Positions 1 through 9,970 of a DNA stretch of 64,000 bases are shown here, piece by piece. Source of the DNA: Mucidula mucida (lineage: Eukaryota; Basidiomycota; Agaricomycetes; Agaricales; Physalacriaceae). The position numbers were made by a program, and so were the translations under genes. The notes beneath the pieces were generated by a model. It ran no database searches, was not told the origin of the DNA, and saw only the letters and a program-made list of their open reading frames with translations. Position 1 is the stretch's first letter; each line of letters starts with the position of its first letter. Where the stretch lies: NCBI GenBank assembly GCA_015501055.1, contig JADNYV010000042.1:204288-268287 (forward strand). Direction: 5' to 3'.

Positions 1-439
1 GGAAAACGCACTGTGATGAACGGGCGGGTGTCAACATGGATGATAACGAAATACCTTCATTCCCTCAAATATGTTTGTGGCGTATTGTAGACATGAGCTC
101 ATTGGATCTAAAGGTATAGGACCGTAAGGTTTTATTTCCGGGGTGCCCCATCCCGTCAAGGGATCGAAGCTGACCATGAGCATATGATCTGTGGGGGTCT
201 TGAAAAGGAGTGAACAAGGATAATCGCGATCCACAAGAAGAGCTGACCTGGCCAAAAACAAGAGTCTCCGCCTCAGGTATGGGCTTCAAAGTCTCCGCCA
301 ATGTTATAGTTAATTTCGACGCCTGAAGTCTGCTTGAGCATAGTTCGTATGTACCTTGGATGAATGTACTTACATCGAGATCTGGGACACTCGAGACACC
401 CTCAAGATACTTGCTACCGACTGTTTTCCAGAGAGCCAT
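1..439 (-). CDS. Branched-chain amino acid aminotransferase, partial (5' exons only)
   Basis: This is the N-terminal part of a PLP-dependent branched-chain aminotransferase, which interconverts leucine, isoleucine or valine with their 2-oxo acids. Three exons can be read on the minus strand: 439-374, 322-248 and 198-55. Each has the same phase as the complete copy at 3212-4587, and exons 2 and 3 have the same length (75 and 144 nt). The third exon contains TDHML and SSCLQYATNIFEGMK, both typical of the family. The gene leaves the window in or just after its third intron, so the catalytic lysine is not visible. The protein differs from the 3.2-kb copy mainly in its first exon (MALWKTV versus MVAVTNG). 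It is either a second functional isozyme or a truncated duplicate; the window cannot decide this. Confidence 0.85.
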
Positions 440-679
440 GGTCAGAGTGAGAAACCGAAAAGACGTGATACGAGTGGGCAGAAGTGGAGAATGTTTCGAG
501 TCATGGTTGCCTTTCAAAACTTTTTATGTTCTGATAATCTTATCTCGGCTTTATCGGTGATAGCCCTAAGAAAAGAGCGCTCCCATGTGCTGAGAACGAA
601 AGCATCAAAAACCTCTATACATCTAATTATAAGAGGGAAGCGTAGTATTAGGTCAATACTGTAAGTAACCGGTCATCAG

Positions 680-2674
680 TCATGATTTGGCGTCGACAAG
701 TCGGAGAATGGCGACCGACTCTACGTGCGACGTCTGTGGGAACAAATCGAAGCCCCTCAGACTCTCGAGTACGTAGCGCTTTTCCATCCCAGGCAGCTTC
801 GTTTTGCTCAACAGCTTTCCAATGTCGCGCGCCTGTGAGTGTACATTACAACTCACGTACGCCACCGTCTGCGGTAAAAACGTCACGACCTGTTCCAAGA
901 AGTCATCGTCGCAACCTTTCGCGGGGGATCTATAATGATTGCTGTCCGTTCAGATGGGAAGTCCTTGACCTTAGCAAAAATATCGGTAGCATCGCCTGCC
1001 TGGAATGATATCTTGGTGGAGGGAATCTTGTTGACCCGAGCATTTCGTTTCGCATACATGATGGAATCGGCAGATAGCTCGACGCCGGATATTTTCTCGA
1101 AGTGCTCCGCGAGGGTGATGCCAAAGAGACCCGCACCACAGTACGTATCGATCAGGTGAGTGGGTTTCTCGACGATGCCTGGAGGAAATATGGCGTCCTT
1201 GATGTAATTCGTCAATGTCTCGAGAATACTATTGTTGTTCTGGAAAAAGGAGCCGCCGTTAAACTCGAAGAACGTGTCGCCAACACGCTCCCGGACAGAG
1301 GCTTGATTGTGCGTGACCGCGATTTTAGTATTGCGGGCGTCCTCAATGTCAGCCTCTGACATTGCCGACGATAGTGGGAGGGGAATATCTGTTTTCAGCG
1401 ACTCCGAAGGAGTAACGTCGCTCCGATACGGTATGTCGAAATATTACTGTAAGTGAATCAATATGGCGTGGATGCGATTCTGATAGTGCGTACTCATGAA
1501 CTTTCTGACGGGATAGGCCAAGTTCCTGATTTATAGAGGTAGTGGCGATCGGGCACTCCTAGAAAATCGTGTCAGAGGAAATTTAATGGCACAGAGAAAC
1601 AGAGCAGACTTCGATGTCAACGACGCCAGGTCCTGCTACGTTATTGAAGCCAATGTTGACCAGATTGACATCATCCTTTTTCGATAATTGGAAGTGGGGT
1701 GTTATTTTTGTTCGGTAGTTGTACTGTAATGGTGAAGCAACGGTGGTCCCACTTCTGGCACCTCGGATGCGTCCAATTCTGTGGCACATTAGACAGAGAA
1801 CAAAGCACGGAAACGACCTCACTGGAGAATGTTGTGTACGCCTTGACAACAACATCACGTTTGATGCGCAACTGCCTTTCGTAGGGTAGCATCTACTTCG
1901 AGTGAGATGGACCGAAAAAGACACAGAGGATTAACAGACCTGGTATTGACACCCGCCACATGTTCGGAATACTTGCACTTGACTGCACTTTCGTCCCGAT
2001 ATTCCAGATTAGGTGTAACCACTTCCAAGAGATCGCAGGATGAATGCATTCGATTAGTCCTGTAAACCCGCACGCGAACAGTCTCGCCAGGGAACGCGAA
2101 AGGAACAAGCAACGCCCATTTCTTGCCCTTTGACTCGGGCGATAGTGCCAGGCCCTTTCCTATAGAGAATAAACAAAAATGGCAAACTAAAGAAGGAATT
2201 ATACGCACCGCTGGCGCAAAGCGATAGCACCTGCACTTCGGCCTCCTCACTGTCCTCAAACGGCGAGTCAAACTCTGTCCCCGCAGCAATCTCACTGTCG
2301 ATGGTCTCCTTTCCCAAAAGGTCCACGATATCCTGCCATTGCACGTCCTCGGGACCACATTCGTCCGGATTCAGTTTTCGCAGTCTCTTGATTTTCGCTT
2401 GTTTCTTCTTCTGTTGTCGTTGCGAAGTTGGCTCATCCTCGTGTTTTCTCTTGCCCATCCTTAAAGCCTCCCAATCCCAAAAGACTTCTTCAACTAAAGG
2501 CAGTTCGTGAGGATTTGATGAGGCTGGACGTCGAGGTCGCGGTAGAGGCGGTGAAGGTGATTCTGGGGTGCCTTTGGCCAGGGAACCGCTCTCGTCGCGA
2601 TAGAAGACGGGCTTGAAAAATTGCCGTTGTGTTCGAAGGGAGCGAGTTGCGGAGTAGAATCGACGGCCCAACAT
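680..2674 (-). pseudogene. TRM2: tRNA (uracil-5-)-methyltransferase TRM2-like, frameshifted
   Basis: The reading order matches Trm2/TrmA, which makes m5U54 in the tRNA T-loop. It has a mitochondrial-looking N-terminus (MLGRRFYSATRSLRTQRQFF), a TRAM-like region near ALLVPFAFPGETVRVRVYR, the GCQYQ cysteine motif, YRTKITPHF, GATLLLR, the SAM site DTYCGAGLFGITLA, DPPRKGCD and the catalytic-cysteine segment YVSCNVHSQARDI. At least three introns splice cleanly (for example 2208-2160 and 1939-1893). Keeping these motifs in one protein requires four separate one-base corrections, near 1960, 1740-1748, 1404 and 918; each is a missing base. The gene therefore reads as a recent pseudogene, or as a locus with homopolymer assembly errors. 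It is transcribed away from the BCAT gene at 3212. Start at 2674 is the first ATG of the open first exon. Confidence 0.85.
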
Positions 2675-3211
2675 CCACGCGAGTGGAGGCGGTGAAAAAT
2701 CAGCCTTCCAGATTTAGTAGCTGCCTGATTGAGCGCGATCGACCGCCACAGCCAATCATTCTCGTTCGTTGACTACATACCTTCTTTAAGTTCTTATCTT
2801 AATTCGTTGTTCTGCAACTAGAGAATTTGCACATTTCAGGTATACTTATGTATCTTGCACACAACATTCCTTTGATCTTTTTACCATAACATTGCAGGCG
2901 TCCGTCTGGGCCGTGTACCCACCGACGTTTCTAAACATGGTCCACGGTCAAACACCCATGTTGAATTCGACCCAAATTCGCCAATGCCGCTTCAGGACGC
3001 TGCCTATCTGAGCCTATCTGTGACTGTATCCGACTAGCCGTCACCTGGCCAGTATTCGGCCGATTCCTTATGCACAGCGCCCATTACCTGAAATGTCGTT
3101 CTAAGTTACATAACGAGGCAGGTTTCAACTGATCCTTCTTTCTCGAGTCACAATCACTCAACGAGAAACGCTATCTGCACCAGAGCCACATCGATTACGC
3201 ACAATATCATC
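2675..3211. promoter_or_regulatory. Intergenic region between TRM2 and BCAT
   Basis: This 537-bp region separates the divergent TRM2-like and BCAT genes and should hold both promoters. A pyrimidine-rich stretch around 3137-3150 precedes the BCAT start. I see no open reading frame, RNA gene or convincing TATA box here. Confidence 0.4.
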
Positions 3212-4587
3212 ATGGTAGCAGTAACAAACGGAAACCTTGAGAGCGTGTCCAGCGTCCTGGTTCTCGATGTGAGTCTTGTACGTTTCTTGTATTCAATATG
3301 GACTCAAGATGATCTTAGGCGTCCAAGTTGACCATCACCATAGCAGAGAATTTGCTCCCTATCCCAGAGCCAGAAACACTCGGGTTTGGACAGGTTATTA
3401 CACACACTCCGCCGGCCCTATCGTCGTGTCTTATCCTTAGCTTAGATTCACACAGATCATATGCTGACGGTCAGCTTTAATCCTACCACAGGATGGAGCG
3501 CTCCCGAAATCAAGCCCTATACTCCTGTCACTCTCGATCCCATGAGTTCGTGTCTTCAATATGCCACCAATATCTTCGAGGGGATGAAGGTGAGTTTGCC
3601 TTGCACTACATAAATGGAGCGCGGTTTCAATAGATTCCTACTTAGGCCTATATCGGGCCTAATGGTGAAGCGCGTCTATTTCGTCCAGACCAGAACGTGG
3701 CGCGTCTCGCGAAATCTGCGGAGCGTGTCGTACTCCCCGTAGGTCCTTCCCTTCTCATAACTTGCGTCGAACTTAATTTTGCACAATAGTCATTCGACCA
3801 AGAGGAGCTCCTGAAGCTCATTCAAAAATTAGTCGCTCTCGAGAAACGATGGATACCCGTAAAGGAAGGTTACAGCTTATACATCCGACCCACCATGATC
3901 GGTACTAGTCCGGGCTTGAACCTCGTCCCTTCAAACAACGCACTCTTATACGTAGTCCTCTCTCCAGCCGGCCCTTTCTTCCGTTCGGGTCTAAGACCGC
4001 TTGCTCTTCTGGGAGTCAAGGATAACGTTCGCGCATGGCCGGGAGGCACAGGTGCATACAAGCTCAGTTTGAACTACTCCCCCGCCTTTCTACCTCAACG
4101 TCTCGCTACAAAGAAGGGCTATGACCAGATCCTCTGGCTTTTAGGAGACGTCGTCACTGAAGCTGGTGCCATGAACTTTTTCGTGATCTTGAAGCGGGAT
4201 GACGACGATGGTATAGACGTTGTGACGCCCGCATTGGATGGCACTATCCTCCCAGGAATCACTCGGTCATCATGCCTCACCTTGTGCAAAGCTCATGGTG
4301 AAAGCGCCATCTTTGAGGGCCTCCCGAAGATGCATGTAGTGGAGAAAAGGATCACCATGAACGATCTCAAGGCGTGGAATGAGGGCGGAAAACTTCTAGA
4401 ATCGTTTGCTGTAGGAACAGCTGTGATTGTGGCTCCGGTTGGAAAGATTGGGCATGACAGCGGGGACTTGATATTACCGACGTTCGAGGCTGGCTTGGGG
4501 CCCGTCGGATCTGCACTCTGGCGTCGTCTACTTGATATACAAGAAGGGAAATCAGAGTGGGAGAACTGGAGTGTTGTATGCAAGTAA
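3212..4587 (+). CDS. Branched-chain amino acid aminotransferase (class IV, PLP)
   Basis: Five exons (3212-3268, 3319-3393, 3446-3589, 3646-3738, 3790-4587), all phase 0, give a 388-aa protein, normal for the family. It transfers the amino group between branched-chain amino acids and 2-oxoglutarate. Visible landmarks are TDHML and YATNIFEGMK in exon 3, then RLFRPDQNVARL, and in exon 5 the segment WPGGTGAYKLSLNY, whose lysine is the expected Schiff-base residue, followed by GYDQILWL and TEAGAMNFFV. No mitochondrial presequence is evident, so a cytosolic form is likely. The usual GGNY after the lysine reads SLNY. A partial paralog lies in opposite orientation at the left edge, and a solo family-B gene begins 100 bp downstream. 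Confidence 0.93.
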
Positions 4588-4619
4588 TTTAAATCTATCA
4601 TGGTGAATAACTTGGATAA

Positions 4620-4686
4620 CCTCACCACGTGATCTTGCCTGATTCGCGACAAGAGTCACGGCCCTTTGTTGCTCTCAACCCCAACC
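4620..4686 (+). promoter_or_regulatory. Proximal promoter of solo B gene
   Basis: The 67 bp upstream of the solo B gene match the B-proximal part of the divergent A/B promoters: a CACGTG E-box running into CACGTGATCTTGC, then TGATTCGCGA and TTTGTTGCTCTCAACC just before the ATG. The A-side half of the divergent promoter is absent, and the element directly follows the BCAT 3' end. Confidence 0.55.
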
Positions 4687-5855
4687 ATGCCTCGATACAC
4701 GCTTGAGCACTTCTCTCTCTCCGAGGATTTCTCTGAACAAGTTGAATCGCATCAGATGCTACTCGACGACAAGAAATATTCTGTGAGTATAGTATCGGCG
4801 TCAACAGATCACCAGTGACGCGTCTCAACAGCTCGACATATTCGAATACAACTGCGGTCTCGTTCGAGGCGAATCTGAGGCCACTGTATCTTTAACCCAG
4901 AATGTTGTGCAAGGTATGTTATCCCAAAGATCATACACCTTCAGCTTTTCATTTATGCCTTAGCTCGCCGTACTCTTATACAACGAATTCGGGCAAACTC
5001 TATCGTCATCTCTCCCCCCGCTTCTACAATTCTTACCTTCGGGCGGATGGTGAATGAAAATAGAAAATGTGATTGCGCCAATCGCCAACGATACGATGAG
5101 GTCAGAAAAGCCCCTTCTCTCAGTGACCTTCCGTTAATCTTATACTCTAGATATTTCCGCACAACGACAGCTACGAATATATCGTCGTCCCTCTGCTGTT
5201 TGACCGAGCCATCTTTGTCCGACACCCCGACACCAACGCCATCACTCGGTTCGATAAGCCGTATGCAGGACTTCCGACCGTTACTCTCACGCTCAATCCC
5301 TGCTTTCTCCTGGTCCAGAACAATGGTCTTGCCCTTCTGGACGAAGCACGGCTGCTCCCAGCCGACATGCGCATGGCTCAGTTACGCATACGATGGACGA
5401 CCTCCCCGCCACTCCATTTTTTCTATGATCGCTGCCTTCCACAAAACTTCCCTGACCGACGTCTCCGGTGGCGCGACGATCAACTGCTGGAGTACGAGCG
5501 AAAACATTTCCCTCCCTCTCTCACTAGCGACTCCTCATCGCATCTTGGCAAGTGTGTACGCTCCGAATCGGAAGACACGGATTTAAATTCGGAGTGGGAT
5601 CCCGATTATAAAGGGCCTTTCTGGTATCCACCTGGAGTCCAGCCTTGGATACATAGTAATACCTCCCAAAGCGCGCGCGCGCCTTGGGACGATGACAAGC
5701 TCGGGGACTATGTCGCCGAGCCTGTGCGAAGCCTTAAGGACGCTTTAGCCCAACCAGCGGCTTGGGTCGACGTCTGGAATAGGCATCGCAGTAAGCGGCA
5801 GCGCAGCGAGTCCGGCTGTCATGTCGGAGATTCGGATACCTCGGATAGTAGCTGA
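4687..5855 (+). CDS. Family-B cassette protein, solo copy 1
   Basis: I do not recognise a named family. Four exons (4687-4782, 4832-4913, 4964-5100, 5151-5855) encode 339 aa, with the same exon phases as every other B copy here. The protein starts MPRYTLEHFSLSEDFSE, continues with an FEYNCG segment and a CDCANRQRYDE segment, then a middle region containing FVRHPDT, RFDKPY and LNPCFLL. The tail is Ser/acidic (SESEDTDLNSEWDPDYKGPF) and ends in a basic, NLS-like RHRSKRQRSES. This copy is the most divergent complete B gene in its centre (for example PPLHFFYDRCLP where others have PPIPFFYHGCFP). It has no adjacent A partner; only a degraded B fragment follows. Confidence 0.75.
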
Positions 5856-6130
5856 GCTGTCTTGTGCATTTTGAAGCCACGTTCTCCTGCGCCCTATCGG
5901 AAGGCCAGGCTCCCAAGGAAAGGGTGTATACAACATCTATTACTGCGACTACAGTGTATTCTATATGTTTTTGTCTTATTCTACTCGTGTCTGAAGTACG
6001 TGCCAGACTTGAACGATTCATTGTGGACGTCGCGATAACTCTAACGATGTACTTTTCGTTCTAACAATGCGACGTCAACCATTGTCTAAGGCTTCGTAGA
6101 GTATCAAACTTCTTTCTGGTAAATGGTGTA
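5856..6130 (+). repeat. B-associated downstream tail, diverged copy
   Basis: The sequence after this B gene resembles the tails after the B genes at 9515 and 14930. Shared pieces are AGCTGTCTTGTGCAT, a GCCAGACTTGAACGATT-like stretch and, at about 6067-6100, ATGCGACGTCAACCATTGTC. It is a downstream sequence that travelled with B in several duplications. Small open frames inside it are not conserved. Confidence 0.5.
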
Positions 6131-6249
6131 CGCAAATATACTGATTCCGCAAGCCTTACTCCGCACAATCGCGTGAGGCTTAGGGTGCTCTTTTTTGTAC
6201 AAGTTCACCTCTCAAATAACAAGTGCTGACAACATGGTGCTAAACACTT

Positions 6250-6425
6250 CTCTTCTACAGGAGACTCAGTGTTCCATGAATCGATACTTGACAACCAAAC
6301 GTTTGATCCATCATGCATCACCGTTCGACCTGACGCGTCTCTGTAGCTCGACCAATCCGAATATCATTGTGGGTTGACTCGCGGTCAATCTGAGAAGTCT
6401 AGTCCTCCAGCGCTAAGTGCTCAAT
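6250..6425 (+). pseudogene. Degraded remnant of a family-B gene (exon 1-2 region)
   Basis: From about 6330 the sequence reads GACGCGTCTCTGTAGCTCGACC and then an FEYNCG-like, RGQSE-like stretch. This aligns with the intron 1/exon 2 junction of B genes (CTCGACnnnTTCGAATACAACTGCGG). Exon 1 sequence around 6255-6290 is only faintly recognisable and the frame is broken. The remnant ends before the 3' flank of the A gene at 6664. It is probably the decayed B of an older unit. Confidence 0.45.
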
Positions 6426-6663
6426 ATATTCGCCCGATTGATCGTGCTATCAGTGCGAACAGTGAGTATTGATAAATATATTGAATGAGGTTATCTACAA
6501 GATTCTGAGTACTGAGTGAGATATTCAACAGGACGGTAATATGATAATGGACATAGAAAGAAATAGGATACAAGGAATGTGGTTAGGATGACGTGCTTCA
6601 ATACATGCGGAAGGAATGAATGTGATGCATACAGGAGTCGATTGGTGGCAATGTCGTTACTAT

Positions 6664-8039
6664 CTAGTCATTTCCAGATCGACTCGGAGCGCTGCGGCCA
6701 GGACGCGACTTGCGTGGTCGAGGTTCCGGCGGTTGGGAAGAGGTGGTGGGATTCGCGTTGCTTGCGGTCGAGCCGGCGTACCTCGACTTACGCTTTTGAC
6801 CAGCGGTTGGATTGGTAGCAGAACGAGCCCCCGTAGACTTGCGGCTTCCCTCGGCAGGCTTGTCGATGTCATCGCCCTCGCCCTGGGTGGTGACCTTGCG
6901 GGTGCGCAAAGAGTGGACGGTCTTCTCCTCGTCGCTTTCAGAGCCAGGAATGAAGGCGGGCTGATCAAGTAGAGGCACGGGAGGGTTGTAGAACGACACC
7001 GGAGGTTGCAGGGATTTCCACGCAGTGGCTATCTCCTGGACTGCGGCAAGGAGTCCAAGTTGCCCTTGTGTGCACAACACAGAGGGCTGTTGGGTGTCCA
7101 ATTTCTGTATAAAGTTCCAAAGCACATAGGGAAGGCTCAGGTGGCTGTCCACGAGCAGGCTCGCATATGGAGCAGTGAATGTCACTTGTTGACCTGTGGG
7201 TTCATTCTCTGCATCCAAAAGTTCCCGAGTGATGGGATGGTTGAAGTTACCAAACGGAAATACGCTATACTGGTGACGGCCTGCCTCACAAATGTCCTAA
7301 CACGAGGATCAGAGACTTGGATATACTTTCGTAGAAAACGCACCGCTCTGTCCCAGAACGCAGAGATGCTCCCAGCATCATACCCTGTCTCAGCGACTTC
7401 GGTGTAGAAGGCTGCTACCTTCCACAGAAGGCTCCTAGCTGGGAGCAGCCCCCAGCTATCAGTAGGAGCGTCAAAAGGCTCGTGAAGGGCATGGATACCT
7501 GGTGATCCATTCAGACACGTTCGGAGATTGTGAGAGGAACATTCCTACCAAACATCAAGTTCGACGAAGAGTCGACACAGATTGAGTCTGGGTCCTTGCC
7601 TAAGATGTATTCCAGGGATCTGATCTATACGATGCGTTTAGTTAGAGGAATGTCATGAAAATGGCGCAAAACATACGAGGAGTTCCTCTGATGCTCTCTG
7701 GACAACATGCATTAGCTGCACCTTGGATTGATCGTGGATGTTGTCGCCTTTGGTCGCTGCAACATGAGTCAAGGCACATCGTGCTCCAATCAACGAAACT
7801 GTTTCTGCACGTTTACGCGCATCATCCGAGATGGCCTGCGTAGGTTGAATGTTCTTTTCAAGCGTAGGCTGGGGCCCCAAGGTCCCCTTTGGCGGACGGC
7901 CGGACGACGACTTAGCGTAGGCTGGGAGAAGATCGTCCGGTTCAGTTTCGGGTTCAGGCGAAGTGGAGGCGGCGCGCGACTGAGAGCCGTTGTTCTTCTT
8001 AGAGCGCTTGCGTGACCGACATGTGCGCAAGGTAGACAT
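6664..8039 (-). CDS. Family-A cassette protein, pair 1
   Basis: I do not recognise a named family. Reading from 8039, exon 1 gives MSTLRTCRSRKRSKKNNG, an acidic Pro/Ser region, and then a conserved helical segment with IGARCALTHVAATKGDNIH. Exon 2 has VDSSSNLM, exon 3 the W-and-Pro segment before an FWDRA end, and exon 4 begins AGRHQYSVFPFGNFNHPITRE. The last exon contains VLWNFIQK and FYNPPVPLL, then the tail ESDEEKTVHSLRTRKVTTQG and a Lys/Arg/Ser/Pro C-terminus. Splice sites for all three introns are intact. It is divergently paired with the B gene at 8348 and is the most divergent of the four A copies. An in-frame upstream ATG (MVSLQKTGHYDC) is also conserved; I prefer 8039 because the upstream stretch is pyrimidine-rich, like a leader. 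Confidence 0.75.
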
Positions 8040-8347
8040 GACGGTAGGGCAGAAAAGTAGGCAGAGATGGGGGGAACAACAGAGAGCGCAGTCATAGTGG
8101 CCAGTCTTTTGTAGAGATACCAAGCGTCGCGTGACCTATTCAGTGCCATTGTTCGGCGAATAATGAGAGAAGCCTAAAGAGCAATAGTCGAGTGGCCTTA
8201 GATGGTGCGGTCAAAGTACGAACAATACGAATGTGACGTGTCACAGCAGAACTTGGACAAATTCATCACATGATCTTGCTTGATTCGCGATTGTGACATG
8301 ACACAAGTCACATACCTTTGTTGCTCTCAACCTTCACCAGTCCAACT
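8040..8347. promoter_or_regulatory. Divergent promoter of A/B pair 1
   Basis: This shared region of 308 bp is nearly identical to those of pairs 2 and 3. It holds an inverted repeat TGTGACGTGTCACA at 8232-8245, which contains a CRE-like TGACGTGTCA, and a second TGTGAC/GTCACA pair with a 9-nt spacer near 8293-8313. Between them lie TCACATGATCTTGCTTGATTC and GCGATTGTGACATGAC. The A side carries the pyrimidine-rich leader and the B side TTTGTTGCTCTCAACC. These look like binding sites for a bZIP-type dimer, an inference from the ACGT core only. Confidence 0.65.
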
Positions 8348-9515
8348 ATGTCCCGATACACACTCGAGCATTTTTCTCTATCAGAGGATTTTTCTGAGAA
8401 AGTTGATTCACATCAGATTCTAGCTGAAGACAAGGGTTTTTCTGTGAGTTTCTCCGCATGAATATGCCTCCCCACTGACGCGTCTTTATAGCTTGACCGA
8501 TTCGAATACAATTGCGGCCTCAATCGCGGGGAATCTGAGGATGACATATCCCTGCCAGAGAACACTGTATATGGTGTGTCTTGCCAATTTTCCGCAATTT
8601 GGTTGTTAATACAGATCTTAGCTCGTCGTAGTATCATGCAGAAGATTCGTGAAAACGGCATAGTCCTTCTACCGCCTTGCCCAACGATCACGGCCTTTGG
8701 GTCCATCACGAGCCGAAATCAAACATGTGATTTCAGCGTTCGCCAGCGATACGATGAGGTCAGTAGTTTCCGTTCCCCATTCCTCCTCTTTGCATTTATA
8801 GTTGCTACTTTAGGTACTCCCCCTCACCGATAACTATGAGTACATGGTCATTCCTTTGACATTCAAGGAACCCATATTCGTACGACATCCCGACACCCGC
8901 ATCATCACGCGGTTCGACACACCGTATACAGAACTTCCGACCGTTACACTTTCTCTTAACCCCTGCTTCCAACTGGTGCAAAACAAGCGCCTCTTATACT
9001 TGGAAGAGGCCCTATCTCTTCCCGCTGAGCTAGTTGACGCATTGTCGCTTGTACGATGGACGATTGTCCCGCCCATCCCCTTCTTCTATCATGGCTGTTT
9101 CCCGGAGAACTTTCCTAGTCGCCGTATAACGTGGCGTGACGACCAGCTTTTAGCGTACGAACGATTACATCTACCTCCGTCTCTTACGACCGACTCTTCG
9201 TCGCCTTTCGGCAAACGCTCTCGCTCCGAATCAGAAGATACGGATTTGGATTCGGAATGGGATCCCAACTATAAAGGGCCATTCTCGTACTCACCTAGAG
9301 TCGACCCTTGGGTACACACCACCTCCGAAAACGTGCGCGCGCGTTGGGAAGACGACGAGCTCGAGGACTATGTCGCCGAGCCTGTGCGAAGCTTCAAGGA
9401 GGCTTTGGCCCAACCAGCGGCTTGGGTCGACGTCTGGAACAGGCATCGCAGTAAGCGGCAGCGCAGCGATTCTGGCTGTCAAACTGTAGACGCGTCGGGT
9501 AGTGACGAAGATTGA
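8348..9515 (+). CDS. Family-B cassette protein, pair 1
   Basis: Exon 1 is 8348-8443 and the last exon runs from about 8814 to 9515; the four exons encode about 338 aa. The order is MSRYTLEHFSLSEDFSEK, LDRFEYNCGLNRGESEDD, RNQTCDFSVRQRYDE, NYEYMVIPLTFKEPIFVRHP, RFDTPYTELP, PPIPFFYHGCFPENFPSR, then the Ser/acidic tail and the basic end RHRSKRQRSDSG. Exon 4 starts with GTACTC where other copies have ATACTC. The last 300 or so coding bases and the downstream tail are essentially identical to the pair 2 B gene (13762-14930), although the upstream halves differ in many residues, a sign of recent gene conversion. A 5'-truncated GMC gene follows. Confidence 0.8.
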
Positions 9516-9970
9516 GCTGTCTTGTGCATCTTCTCTGAAGCCATGGAGCCGCGTTCTCCTGCACGCTATAGGCAGGTCGGGCCCCCAAAGCAATGGGTGT
9601 ATACAACGAAGATTATCACTGCAAGTGCAGTGGGCTCTATATATTACTGTCTTATTATTATGTATCGTCGCGTTTGCAGTATGTGCCAGCCTTGAATGGT
9701 TTATGGTGGATGTGCCCCGATAACTCTAATAAAATCTTATAATTGCGATCTACGAATTATGCCCGGTTTGTATATCTGGAGCTTGTATGGGCCCTACGCT
9801 ACAGCCACATATCGTGGCGTGCATTTCATCGTAAAAATGCGACGTTAACCATTGTCCAAGGCTTCGTCGAGTGTTGTTACTGCTACACCGACTGCACCGA
9901 CACTCCGCAACACTACACAATTCGGTACAAGAATCTTGATTTTCTCTTCGCGGACGTTTCAGCTGGTATG
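9516..9970 (+). repeat. B-associated tail linking B to the GMC fragment
   Basis: About 455 bp that recur after the B genes at 14930 and, inverted, at 41628, and in diverged form at 5855 and 24427. Across the close copies the homology runs to GCGGACGTTTCAG (9950-9962 here), where the GMC homology starts in two copies and an unrelated sequence starts in the third. Open frames within it (for example one beginning MRSTNYARF at 9743) are similar between copies only because the DNA is. Confidence 0.65.

Noticed and set aside
7790..8149. Frames overlapping A exon 1 (MALNRSRDAWYLYK...)
   Set aside because: This frame is a shadow of the A leader and exon 1, and it ends differently in each copy.
6664..9970. 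A/B cassette as a classical DNA transposon or LTR element
   Set aside because: I found no terminal inverted repeats, long terminal repeats or target-site duplications at unit borders, and no transposase or reverse-transcriptase motifs.
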